Assembly (NCBI GenBank): GCA_900318255.1
Contig: ONJX01000009.1
Location: forward strand, 1 to 64,000
Direction: 5' to 3'
DNA: 64,000 nt
Source: an uncultured Prevotellaceae bacterium
GTDB lineage: Bacteria; Bacteroidota; Bacteroidia; Bacteroidales; Muribaculaceae
The position numbers and the translations under genes are program-made. Below, in pieces: positions 6,908 to 14,658 of this stretch. The notes under the pieces were generated by a model. That model saw nothing but the letters and a program-made list of their open reading frames with translations. It did no database searches and was not told the DNA's origin. The stretch's first letter is position 1, and every line of letters begins with the position of its first letter.

Positions 6908-8521
6908 ATGTATAAGGACAATCAATTTTACATTGCTCATGGACCTAACGGAGCAATATGCATTAATGGAAAGATGGCTAACCGCCACGGGTTGATAGCT
7001 GGTGCCACAGGAACTGGTAAGACGGTGTCGCTGCAAGTGCTTGCCGAGAGTTTCAGTAGGGCAGGAGTGCCTTGCTTCATGGCCGACATCAAGGGCGACC
7101 TCTCGGGCATCAGTCAGCCAGGAAAAGTGTCGAGCTTCATTGAGAAGCGCATCCCGGAGTTTGGACTCAGCCAGGAAGACTTGCAATTTGAGGGCTGCCC
7201 GGTGAGATTCTATGACGTCTTTGGCAAGCAAGGTCACCCCATGCGCACCCGCGTCTCTAACATGGGTCCGCTGCTGCTCTCGCGCCTGCTGGGTCTCAAC
7301 GACGTGCAGAGCGGTGTGCTCACCATTGTCTTTAAGGTTGCCGACGAGCGCGGCTTGTTGCTCGACGACCTCAAGGACTTGCGCGCTATGCTCGACTATG
7401 TGGCAAAGCATGCCTCGGAATATACCACCAAGTATGGCAACGTGTCGAGTGCCAGCGTGGGCGCCATTCAGCGCTCGCTGCTCGCCCTCGAGGATCAGGG
7501 TGGCGACAAGTTCTTTGGCGAGCCGTCGTTCGACATTCTTGACCTCATCGCCACCGAGGGTGGCAAGGGCGTGATGAGCGTGCTCGCTGCCGACGAGCTG
7601 CAGCACAATCCCAAGCTCTACTCCACATTCTTGCTGTGGCTGCTCTCGGAAATCTATACCAAACTGCCCGAGGTGGGCGACATGCCCCAGCCCAAGCTCA
7701 TCTTCTTCTTCGACGAGGCTCACATGCTCTTCGACGACACCTCCAAGGCTCTTGTCGATAAGATTGAGCAGGTGATTCGCCTGATGCGAAGCAAGGGCGT
7801 GGGCATCTATTTTGTGACCCAAAGCCCTGCCGACCTCCCCGAGATAGTGCTGGGACAGCTAGGAAACCGCATCCAGCACGCGCTGCGGGCCTATACCCCT
7901 CGCGACATCAAGGCGGTGAAGGTAGCTGCCGAGACGTTCCGTGCCAACCCTAGTTTCGACACCACCGAGGCCATCTCTAACCTGGAGACTGGCGAGGCCC
8001 TAGTGTCCTTCCTCGACGAGAAAGGCGCCCCCACCGTGGTGGAGCGTGCTAAGATTCTCTTCCCGCTGAGCCAGATTGGCCCCATCGACCCGATGACCCG
8101 CAACACCATCATCAACCGTTCGATGATCTATGGCAAGTATGATGAGCTAAAGGAGCGAGAGAGCGCCTTCGAGGTGCTGCTCGCCGAGAGCGAGAAGGAG
8201 GCTAAAGAGGCCGCTGAAGCTGCCGCCCGTGCCGAAGCCGATAAACAAGCTGCTAAAGAGGCTAAAGAAGCCGAGAAACTTGCCAAGGAAGAGGAGAAGA
8301 AAAAAAGCAAGCCAGGCATTCTTAGCAAGATTTGGAAAGCCATTGTCACTGCCGTGACAGCCACCATTGCTACTATCCTAGGCACAAAACTGTCTAACAC
8401 CATCACTGGCAAGAAAGAGCGCAAGAGTTCGACCTCGGCAACTGGCAAAATCGTCAAGAACGCCACCAGCGCCGCCACAAGAACTATTACTCGCGACATC
8501 CTCGGCAACCTCATTAAGTGA
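6908..8521 (+). CDS. HerA/YjgR-like ATPase (DUF853)
   Basis: A 537-residue P-loop ATPase of the HerA/FtsK superfamily. Walker A GATGTGKTVSLQ is at residues ~35-46, followed by ADIKGDLSG (~60). Walker B KLIFFFDEAHMLFDD is at ~262-276 and VTQSPADLPEIVLGQLGNR, with a sensor-like Gln, at ~304-322. The body matches the DUF853 family, of which E. coli YjgR is a member; the cellular role is unknown. The last ~120 residues are an Ala/Glu/Lys-rich coiled coil followed by a basic tail that includes a short hydrophobic stretch (AIVTAVTATIATILG), which could contact membrane or a partner. It is a single gene with its own promoter. Confidence 0.88.
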   Translation: MYKDNQFYIAHGPNGAICINGKMANRHGLIAGATGTGKTVSLQVLAESFSRAGVPCFMADIKGDLSGISQPGKVSSFIEKRIPEFGLSQEDLQFEGCPVRFYDVFGKQGHPMRTRVSNMGPLLLSRLLGLNDVQSGVLTIVFKVADERGLLLDDLKDLRAMLDYVAKHASEYTTKYGNVSSASVGAIQRSLLALEDQGGDKFFGEPSFDILDLIATEGGKGVMSVLAADELQHNPKLYSTFLLWLLSEIYTKLPEVGDMPQPKLIFFFDEAHMLFDDTSKALVDKIEQVIRLMRSKGVGIYFVTQSPADLPEIVLGQLGNRIQHALRAYTPRDIKAVKVAAETFRANPSFDTTEAISNLETGEALVSFLDEKGAPTVVERAKILFPLSQIGPIDPMTRNTIINRSMIYGKYDELKERESAFEVLLAESEKEAKEAAEAAARAEADKQAAKEAKEAEKLAKEEEKKKSKPGILSKIWKAIVTAVTATIATILGTKLSNTITGKKERKSSTSATGKIVKNATSAATRTITRDILGNLIK

Positions 8522-8639
8522 CCGTCAATGGCACCCAACCACTAGTATTCAAGATTTTTTCAGGCGACGATTAAATACGATTAAAGACAATAGCATTTGT
8601 TTAGTTTTTAGTCGTGTTTAATCGTTTGACACCAAAAAA

Positions 8640-8890
8640 CGAAAAAAGAGGACGGTTCTCTTTGTCCGTTTTGAACTAATTGGGGACGGTTCTCTTTGTC
8701 CGTTTTTTGTTTTTTGAACTAATTGGGGACGGTTCTTTTTGTCCGTTTTTTGTTTTTTTTGAACTAATTGGGGACGGTTCTTTTTGTCCGTTATTTGTTT
8801 TTTGAACTAATTGGGGACGGTTCTCTTTGTCCGTTTTTTGTTTTTTGAACTAATTGTGAACTAATTGGGGACGGTTCTCTTTTGGTTCAT
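8640..8890. repeat. Tandem array of six GGACGGTTCT repeats
   Basis: GGACGGTTCTCTTTGTCC (or the TTTTT variant) recurs at about 8650, 8685, 8727, 8772, 8817 and 8869, spaced 34-52 nt. The copies are linked by TTTTTTG runs and GAACTAATTGG. Each core is an imperfect palindrome (GGAC...GTCC). The last copy is cut short. It lies in the 439-bp gap between the HerA-like gene and the dockerin gene and has no coding content. The core resembles REP-like palindromes linked to Y1 (RAYT) transposases, but no such transposase is in the window. Confidence 0.85.
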
Positions 8891-8899
8891 TTGAAAATT

Positions 8900-8928
8900 A
8901 TCCCCAGCGCAGATGAAGCGCTGGGGAT
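8900..8928. terminator. 11-bp perfect hairpin, bidirectional terminator
   Basis: ATCCCCAGCGC pairs with GCGCTGGGGAT around a 7-nt loop, followed by GATTTT on the plus strand and TAATTTTC on the minus strand. It sits between the convergent HerA-like and dockerin genes. Confidence 0.7.
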
Positions 8929-8960
8929 GATTTTGACGTGACTTTTTCTTTTTGATTATT

Positions 8961-9803
8961 TTATTCTGCACCCAGTAAATTGTCATAGACGACGGTGATG
9001 TCGGCGGCAGTAATATTGCCGTCACCGTTAGCGTCGAGGGTGTCGAAATAGGTCATGTCATTGTTGAGCAGGTAGTCGTAGAGTGCGGTGATGTCAGCAG
9101 CGGTCACCACGCCGTCGCAGTTCACGTCGCAGGGGTCGGGCTCCACGACGAGGAAGTAGCTCATCACATCGCTGGTGGCATTGCCATTCTCGTCGAGCAT
9201 CACGATGTCAACGCGGTGGCGGCCATAGCTCAGCCCGCTCACGTCGAGGTCGAAGTGGATGGCCTCGCCATTGACCACGGTACACTCAGCAATGTGCGTC
9301 TCGCCGCCGTCGAACGCCCAGGCGCAGCGCAGCGAGCGAGCCTCCTCGGGCAGGGGCGCGCGCACAAACCAGCGGGTCACCACACCCGTCATGCTGCCGT
9401 CGCTGCTCATCGCGGCATAGTGCAGCGAGTGAACACCCTCGCTTAGGTCAGAGACATTAATCTCTAGGATGCCGTTGGTGACGGCGGTCTCGTGTGACAT
9501 GAGGCTGTCCTCGTCAAACCAATAGAACCCTCGCAATGCTGAGGGTGAGAGCTTTGCAAAATAGGTGATGCGCGGTGGAGTCCAGTCGCCTTTATCATCC
9601 TGCACCTGGATGTTGAACGTGTGGATGGTGGTTGGCAGTCCACTCACGTCAACGTTGAGATGCAGCTTATTGCTGAACATAATGCCTGTAATGGCATTAC
9701 TGTCGTCACGGTCGAACCAGTATCGGTAGTTGTAGCTCACGGCACTCGCTCCAAGCCACATCGCAAGCATCGCAAGCAACAAGGTTAAACGTATTGTTTT
9801 CAT
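8961..9803 (-). CDS. Secreted protein with C-terminal dockerin domain
   Basis: Residues ~1-22 from the chosen start (MKTIRLTLLLAMLAMWLGASA) are a clear signal peptide. The middle (~25-215) has repeated beta-rich segments with YRYWFD, FYWFDED and CAWAFDG, probably Ig-like modules. The last ~55 residues hold two dockerin calcium-binding repeats (DVNCDGVVTAADITALYDYL and DANGDGNITAADITVVYDNL). Dockerins dock to cohesins or act in cell-surface assembly; no cohesin is visible here. It follows the beta-helix gene with no gap. The ATG at 9818 is an alternative start, but 9803 gives the better signal peptide. Function unknown. Confidence 0.75.
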   Translation of the reverse strand: MKTIRLTLLLAMLAMWLGASAVSYNYRYWFDRDDSNAITGIMFSNKLHLNVDVSGLPTTIHTFNIQVQDDKGDWTPPRITYFAKLSPSALRGFYWFDEDSLMSHETAVTNGILEINVSDLSEGVHSLHYAAMSSDGSMTGVVTRWFVRAPLPEEARSLRCAWAFDGGETHIAECTVVNGEAIHFDLDVSGLSYGRHRVDIVMLDENGNATSDVMSYFLVVEPDPCDVNCDGVVTAADITALYDYLLNNDMTYFDTLDANGDGNITAADITVVYDNLLGAE

Positions 9804-9819
9804 ATCTCTCAACTCCATG

Positions 9820-10884
9820 TTATTGAGCGGGTTTAACTTCGATGTCAACACTCAGCGTGCCTTGAGGGGTGCTTTTCTCGGCAACGGTACACTTAGTGAT
9901 GATTGGGTGGCTGGGGAAGGGACTATATGGCATAGAACCGCCATACATGCCCACCTGTGTGTGGTCATCGCCAAGATAGGTGCTCGCAGCAGTAGTGGTC
10001 AACTCAAAGGTCTCATATTCATTGTAGTTCTGACCGTTGAAAGTCTTGAACACTGTACTTAGGTCATTAACAACAGTATTGGTGTTGTTTGGAACATAAT
10101 TACCCGAACCGTCACCATAGCCTAACACTTGATCAAATATAGTGCCATTACCGTTCTTGCCTACGCAATAATACACAAAGTTGGAACTTGACAACCCACA
10201 ATTGATGTAATTAGATGTGGTTGAACAGTTAAATATGATACTGTTATAAAAGGTGGAATTATAAATGTTAAGAGGTCCATTACCACTACCACCACTACTT
10301 CCTATAATTGAATTGACGACAAAGAAACTGATAGTGCTATTTGAAGTAGTAGGAGTTCTTGCTTCATAAATATAGCTATTCACAACATTTAACTTTGTTC
10401 TTTGGTTATTTAACGAAACAGATTTCAAACATCTACAATTGTAAAGATAATTCTCAATTAATTTGGAACTCGGGCTATTATTAGAGCAATACAAATTAGA
10501 TGCAAATGTGCATTTGTTGACCTTAATATTGGTGGAATCTAAATAAACAACAGTAGTAAAATAAATACCAGAGATGTTTACATTGTCTTTTCGAACAAGT
10601 AGATTACCTGATACTACAGTTTTCTCTACATTGTTAATGGTGTCGGCGACCATTCCAGCACCTTTCACGTTCACGGCTCTGGTAATGTTTGTGGCATTAA
10701 ATACGCCACTCGAGAGTGTGATTTCGTCGCCATCGGCAGCAGCGGTAACGGCATCCTTAAAGGCGTCAGCACCATAGAAGCACTTCACTGTTCCCTCGTG
10801 CGAGAGCGTGGCGGTTGGGGTTTGAGCGTGAGTTGCTGCCACTGCCACGAGCATGGTGGCAAAGAGTAATAATAATTTTTTCAT
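9820..10884 (-). CDS. Secreted parallel beta-helix protein
   Basis: A 354-residue protein with a signal peptide (MKKLLLLFATMLVAVAATHAQ). It is followed by short repeating turns rich in Asn, Ser, Thr, Val and Ile (VKGAGMV, NVNISGIYF, TNIKVNKCTF, SKLIENYLYNC), typical of a right-handed beta-helix as in pectate-lyase-like or DUF1565/NosD-like proteins. I see no catalytic motif. The central part is much more AT-rich than neighbouring genes, which suggests a different history or relaxed selection. It ends one base before a possible start of the dockerin gene, so the two probably form one secreted unit. A 250-nt leader precedes it. Confidence 0.65.
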   Translation of the reverse strand: MKKLLLLFATMLVAVAATHAQTPTATLSHEGTVKCFYGADAFKDAVTAAADGDEITLSSGVFNATNITRAVNVKGAGMVADTINNVEKTVVSGNLLVRKDNVNISGIYFTTVVYLDSTNIKVNKCTFASNLYCSNNSPSSKLIENYLYNCRCLKSVSLNNQRTKLNVVNSYIYEARTPTTSNSTISFFVVNSIIGSSGGSGNGPLNIYNSTFYNSIIFNCSTTSNYINCGLSSSNFVYYCVGKNGNGTIFDQVLGYGDGSGNYVPNNTNTVVNDLSTVFKTFNGQNYNEYETFELTTTAASTYLGDDHTQVGMYGGSMPYSPFPSHPIITKCTVAEKSTPQGTLSVDIEVKPAQ

Positions 10885-11144
10885 GAGTAAAAAAGTTTTG
10901 CTTGGCCCCAGTCCCTAAAAGCCGTTTTCAACAAAAAAAAGAAACGTGGAACTGCTATGCCATCCACGAATGAAGGTCCTAGGAAAACCCCGAAAACAGA
11001 ATGAAAATAGCACTCCACGCTATACACGTAGAGGCACTATGTCATCAATGTTCTCGTTAGAAAATTTCCTAGGTTTTCATTCGAATGATGAGCATAACGC
11101 TTCTTAAAATCCTCGATGTAATGGCAAGCCTCTGCTTGCTGTTG
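10885..11144 (-). promoter_or_regulatory. Long 5' leader of the beta-helix/dockerin operon
   Basis: Between the promoter at 11145-11175 and the start codon at 10884 are about 255 untranslated nucleotides. They contain a CGTGGA/TCCACG hairpin (10945-10968). Two interleaved complementary pairs are also present: 10978-10986 with 11065-11073, and 10999-11007 with 11074-11082. The interleaved order is that of a pseudoknot or of two competing folds. No known riboswitch class is recognised. Confidence 0.45.
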
Positions 11145-11175
11145 CAAAGATAAAGCAAATTCTCAACATGACAAA
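11145..11175 (-). promoter_or_regulatory. Promoter of the beta-helix/dockerin operon
   Basis: On the minus strand TTTG (11172-11175) precedes TATCTTTG (11145-11152) by exactly 19 nt, a full consensus match. Confidence 0.7.
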
Positions 11176-11229
11176 ACAAAATCAAATAATAATTCAATTA
11201 AATCTGTGCATTTTTAATCTGCATAAATA

Positions 11230-11327
11230 ATTAGTTTTAATTCGTTTAATTAGTGTGCTCAAAAACGACGAATGCGAGATTAGTTTTAATTCGTTTAATT
11301 AGTGTGCACAAAAACGAGGAGTGCGAG
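11230..11327. repeat. Tandem duplication of a 49-bp unit upstream of dnaG
   Basis: Two copies (11230-11278, 11279-11327) of a unit starting ATTAGTTTTAATTCG and ending TGCGAG differ at only a few positions. A related sequence in opposite orientation (CGAATTATGCGAATTAAAC) lies just after dnaG, near 13799. No gene is present. Confidence 0.8.
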
Positions 11328-11365
11328 CTTAGTGATAATTAGTGCAAATTAGTGGTTGGATTTTG

Positions 11366-11395
11366 TTGTGGTTTTAAGAAAATGACGTAACTTTG
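11366..11395 (+). promoter_or_regulatory. Promoter of dnaG, almost touching the start codon
   Basis: TTG (11366-11368), 19 nt, then TAACTTTG (11388-11395). The dnaG ATG begins at 11401, so the transcript should have a leader of zero to two nucleotides. Confidence 0.65.
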
Positions 11396-11400
11396 TGGTC

Positions 11401-13755
11401 ATGATTGACAGGGAAACGGTAGATAGGATTCTCGACACAGCCGACATTGTTGACGTGGTGAGTGATTTCGTGAGTTTGCGCCGCAGTGGTGCGAACTTCA
11501 AAGGTCTGTGCCCTTTCCACGACGAGAAGACGCCGTCGTTCATGGTGTCGCCAGCCAAGCAGATATGCCACTGCTTTGGTTGCGGCAAGGGTGGCAGCCC
11601 CGTGAACTTCGTGATGGAACACGAGCAGATGAGCTACGTCGAGGCCCTGCGTTACCTTGCCAAGAAATATAATATCGAGATTCACGAGAAGGAACTCACG
11701 AGCGAGGAAAAAGCCGCTCAAACCGAGCGCGAAGCTATGCTTGTGGTCAACGAGTTTGCTGCGCAGTGGTTTGAGGACCAACTATATGGCACACAGGAGG
11801 GCAAGGACATAGGCCTTAGCTACTTCTATGAGCGCGGCTTCAACGATGCCACCATCAAGAAATTCCACCTAGGCTACTCGCCACAAGACAGCAAGGCGCT
11901 CTACACCGCTGCCACTGGCAAGGGCTACAACAAGCAAAACCTCTTCAACGTGGGTCTGTGCATCGACGACCGCCGTGGTGGAGGCTTCGACCGCTTTCAC
12001 GGCCGCGTGATGTTCCCCGTGATGAACATCGCTGGCAAGATTATCGCCTTTGGAGGGCGCACCCTAAAGAAGACCAAAGACATAGCAAAATATTTCAACT
12101 CGCCCGAGAGTGCGGTCTATGTCAAGAACCGCGAGCTATATGGCCTGTTCCAGTCGAAGCGTGCCATCGTCAAGGAAGACAAATGCTTCCTCGTGGAAGG
12201 CTATACCGACGTCATCTCCCTTCACCAGGCTGGCGTAGAGAACGTGGTGGCATCGAGCGGCACCTCGTTGACCGAGGGGCAGATACGCGCCATCCACCGC
12301 TTCACTACTAATGTGACGGTGCTCTACGACGGCGACTCGGCGGGCATCAAGGCCTCGCTGCGAGGCATCGACATGCTCCTTGCCGAGGGGCTAAACATCA
12401 AGGTGCTGCTCCTGCCCGACGGCGAAGACCCCGACAGCTTTGCTCGCAGCCACAGCGCTAGTGAGCTCAAGCAGTATATCGCCGACAATGAGACCGACTT
12501 CATCAGCTTCAAGACAAAAATCCTGCTTGAGGGCACCGAGCGTGACCCCATCAAGCGTGCCGCACTCATCGGCGACGTGGTGAGGTCAATCTCGGTGATA
12601 CCCGACGCCATTTCGCGCTCGGTATATGCCAAGGAGTGCAGCGTGCAGCTGGGCATCAGCGAGGATGTGCTGCTGCGGGAGATACAAAAAAACATCACTC
12701 GCAATAAAGAGGAGGCCTACAAGCGCCGTCAGCGCGAGAAGAACCGTGAGGAACGCTTCACTCGAGAAGCTAAGGTGGGGCAGGGTGGAGCGGAGCCCTC
12801 GGCCCCTGACATCGCAGTCCCCGACACCCCACCACCTCCCGTCATAGCTCCACCCGTGGGCGAGGAATTTGCGGCAGGCGACAACGAGCCTCCAGTGATT
12901 GACGCTCCACCAGCGCCCTACGACCTTGAAGTTCCTGAGCAGGAGCCGAGAACCGAGGACTCTCAACTCTCACCTGCGCAGGACGACGTGTCGCAGTTTG
13001 TGGGCAGGAGCACCATCAGGGAAGACGTCCTCTACCTTGCTGAGGAAGACGTGATGCGCAACGTGGTGAAATATGGCTTCTGCTACCTGTGCGACACCAT
13101 CGATGCCGACGGCAATCCCCAGCCCACCACTGTGCTTGAGCACATCAGCAACGAGTTTGCCCTCGACAATATCGACTTCTCGATCACGGCATTTAAGAAG
13201 ACGTTTGATGCCGGCAGGCAATATGTGGTGGAGTTCTATCAGGCATTGGCACAGTACGAGAGCCAGCAACGCACCATTGCCGAGGCACAGTACAAGCAAG
13301 CCCTGACCACAATCGACACCAACGGCATGAACATCGCTGCTATCGACAAGAAGGAGAAGGAGATATTAAAGGGCATCACCAACGAGATGGACAGCAAAAT
13401 CCGTGAGTTCCGTAAGAACTATCTGGAGAAGAAACTGTGCTCGCACATCGACGGCGACGTGCGCGCTACGGCACTACGCCTCGTGAGCGACAAGCACCAG
13501 CTGAGCAAAATCTACTCTATGGAAAACATAGAACACTCCATAGAGAGCCGCCTGGGCACCATCATCCCCGAGGCCATCAACAGCCTCAAGAACTCCATCC
13601 TCAACTATGAGATAATCGTTGTCAGTGAGCAACTCAAGCGAGCCCAGGGCGAGCAAGCGCAACAGCTCATGACGCAGCTGCAAAACCTCTACCAAACCCG
13701 TAAAGAACTTGCCAAGTTCATAGGCGAGAGAGTTGTAAACCCCAAAATTAAGTAG
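11401..13755 (+). CDS. dnaG: DNA primase
   Basis: Makes RNA primers for replication. The 784-residue protein has the CHC2 zinc finger (C37, H40, C58, C61 in CPFHDEKTPS...CHCFGCGKGG) and the RNA polymerase core with FGGRTLKKTKDIAKYFNSPE. The TOPRIM domain (~262-345) contains LVEGYTDVISLHQAG and LYDGDSAGIKA, with the metal-binding Glu and Asp residues. Residues ~440-540 are a Pro/Glu-rich linker that is longer than in E. coli, and the C-terminal ~200 residues are the helical helicase-binding part. I use the ATG at 11401; an in-frame GTG at 11395 overlaps the promoter box. Confidence 0.96.
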   Translation: MIDRETVDRILDTADIVDVVSDFVSLRRSGANFKGLCPFHDEKTPSFMVSPAKQICHCFGCGKGGSPVNFVMEHEQMSYVEALRYLAKKYNIEIHEKELTSEEKAAQTEREAMLVVNEFAAQWFEDQLYGTQEGKDIGLSYFYERGFNDATIKKFHLGYSPQDSKALYTAATGKGYNKQNLFNVGLCIDDRRGGGFDRFHGRVMFPVMNIAGKIIAFGGRTLKKTKDIAKYFNSPESAVYVKNRELYGLFQSKRAIVKEDKCFLVEGYTDVISLHQAGVENVVASSGTSLTEGQIRAIHRFTTNVTVLYDGDSAGIKASLRGIDMLLAEGLNIKVLLLPDGEDPDSFARSHSASELKQYIADNETDFISFKTKILLEGTERDPIKRAALIGDVVRSISVIPDAISRSVYAKECSVQLGISEDVLLREIQKNITRNKEEAYKRRQREKNREERFTREAKVGQGGAEPSAPDIAVPDTPPPPVIAPPVGEEFAAGDNEPPVIDAPPAPYDLEVPEQEPRTEDSQLSPAQDDVSQFVGRSTIREDVLYLAEEDVMRNVVKYGFCYLCDTIDADGNPQPTTVLEHISNEFALDNIDFSITAFKKTFDAGRQYVVEFYQALAQYESQQRTIAEAQYKQALTTIDTNGMNIAAIDKKEKEILKGITNEMDSKIREFRKNYLEKKLCSHIDGDVRATALRLVSDKHQLSKIYSMENIEHSIESRLGTIIPEAINSLKNSILNYEIIVVSEQLKRAQGEQAQQLMTQLQNLYQTRKELAKFIGERVVNPKIK

Positions 13756-14040
13756 TTCACAATAATTCTTTTACAGAGTCCAGTTTTTTAAAAAAACGGC
13801 GAATTATGCGAATTAAACTAATTCTTTTTTGCTACTGAAAATCAATTCGTAAATATTCAGCGATTGCGTCGAAGACGCTAAATGCCTCGTTAGAGGCTAT
13901 TTATCTGAAAGACCATGCAAGAGGGTCGAAGACCCTTGCAGCTTGGCCATAGAAGAAAGCAATGATGGTGCGTCGAAGGCGAACTTCAAAGCACGCCTTG
14001 TCCCTACATTTTGCTCGCTTAATCGCATTTTTCTCTCAAC
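13756..14040. other. Intergenic hairpin cluster after dnaG
   Basis: No gene is seen. Three hairpins follow each other closely: GCGTC-gaa-GACGC (13866-13878), GCCTC-gtta-GAGGC with AT-rich extension (13879-13903), and TGCAAgaGGGTC-gaa-GACCCTTGCA (13916-13940). They could end dnaG transcription or form a small structured RNA. A reversed half of the GGGACAAGGC element lies at 13991-14007, just before the 83-bp repeat units. Confidence 0.5.
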
Positions 14041-14220
14041 TTGCACTAATTTTAGATAAATTAGGCTGCACCTCGGCATAAAAAATATAAAAACTTCATT
14101 TTTTATTTTGTTATGCTCTCGGTTTGCACTAATTTTGGATAAATTAGGCTGCACCTCGGCATAAAAAATATAAAAACTTCATTTTTTATTTTGTTATGCT
14201 CTCGGTTTGCACTAATTTTG
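14041..14220 (+). repeat. 83-bp promoter-hairpin unit, tandem duplicate (locus A)
   Basis: TTGCACTAATTTT starts at 14041, 14124 and 14207, an exact 83-bp period; the two full units differ at one base (14054). Each contains ATAAATTAGGCTGC, an AT-rich hairpin (14159-14200 in unit 2) and TTTG-N19-TAATTTTG. Promoters are therefore at 14107-14137 and 14190-14220, both pointing at ruvX. The same unit occurs at 18774-18870 and, reversed, at 34207-34302. Confidence 0.9.
14190..14220 (+). promoter_or_regulatory. Proximal ruvX promoter
   Basis: TTTG (14190-14193), 19 nt, TAATTTTG (14213-14220). The ATG follows after 9 nt, so the leader is only about 5 nt. Confidence 0.75.
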
Positions 14221-14229
14221 CATGATTTT

Positions 14230-14658
14230 ATGGGACGAATATTAGCTATAGACTATGGCCGCAAGCGTTGTGGCATTGCGGTTACCGATCCGCTCAAGAT
14301 TATTGCTAACGGGCTTCAAACCGTTGCCACTCATCAGCTTATGGACTTTCTCAAAGACTATATTAGCCGTGAGGAGGTGGAGCTGATTGTCATGGGTCAA
14401 CCCACCCAGCTCAACGGGGAGCCTAGCGAGAGCATGCGCTACATCACGCCATTCCTTAATCGTCTAAAAAAGGAGATACCTGATGTGCCAGTGCAGATGG
14501 TTGATGAGCGTTTCACCTCGACAATAGCTCACCAGGCGATGATCGACGGTGGCATGAAGAAGAGTGACCGCCGCGACAAGGCGCGTGTAGATACCATAGC
14601 CGCTAGCATCATCCTCAACGATTACCTACAAAGTTTACAATATAACTCAAAACTATGA
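14230..14658 (+). CDS. ruvX: RuvX/YqgF-family nuclease (Holliday junction resolvase-like)
   Basis: RNase H-fold protein of 142 residues. ILAIDYGRKRCGIAVTD near the N-terminus carries the first catalytic Asp, IVMGQPTQLNGEPS and QMVDERFTS follow, and DTIAASIILNDYL near the end carries the last acidic residue. In other bacteria the family acts in 16S pre-rRNA 5'-end maturation and/or junction resolution. I start at MGRILAIDYG because the promoter box lies directly upstream; the open frame back to 14191 crosses the repeat. It overlaps def by ATGA. Confidence 0.92.
   Translation: MGRILAIDYGRKRCGIAVTDPLKIIANGLQTVATHQLMDFLKDYISREEVELIVMGQPTQLNGEPSESMRYITPFLNRLKKEIPDVPVQMVDERFTSTIAHQAMIDGGMKKSDRRDKARVDTIAASIILNDYLQSLQYNSKL

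Noticed and set aside
6857..7822. 321-residue minus-strand open frame opposite the HerA-like gene
   Set aside because: It is antisense to a well-supported P-loop ATPase, has no recognisable motif and results from GC-biased codon use.
8640..8890. CRISPR array
   Set aside because: Spacers are T-rich linkers of uneven length that resemble each other, repeats are short and degenerate, and no cas gene is present.
13897..14154. 85-residue minus-strand open frame after dnaG
   Set aside because: It runs through the hairpin cluster and the 83-bp repeats; the protein repeats are those of the DNA units.
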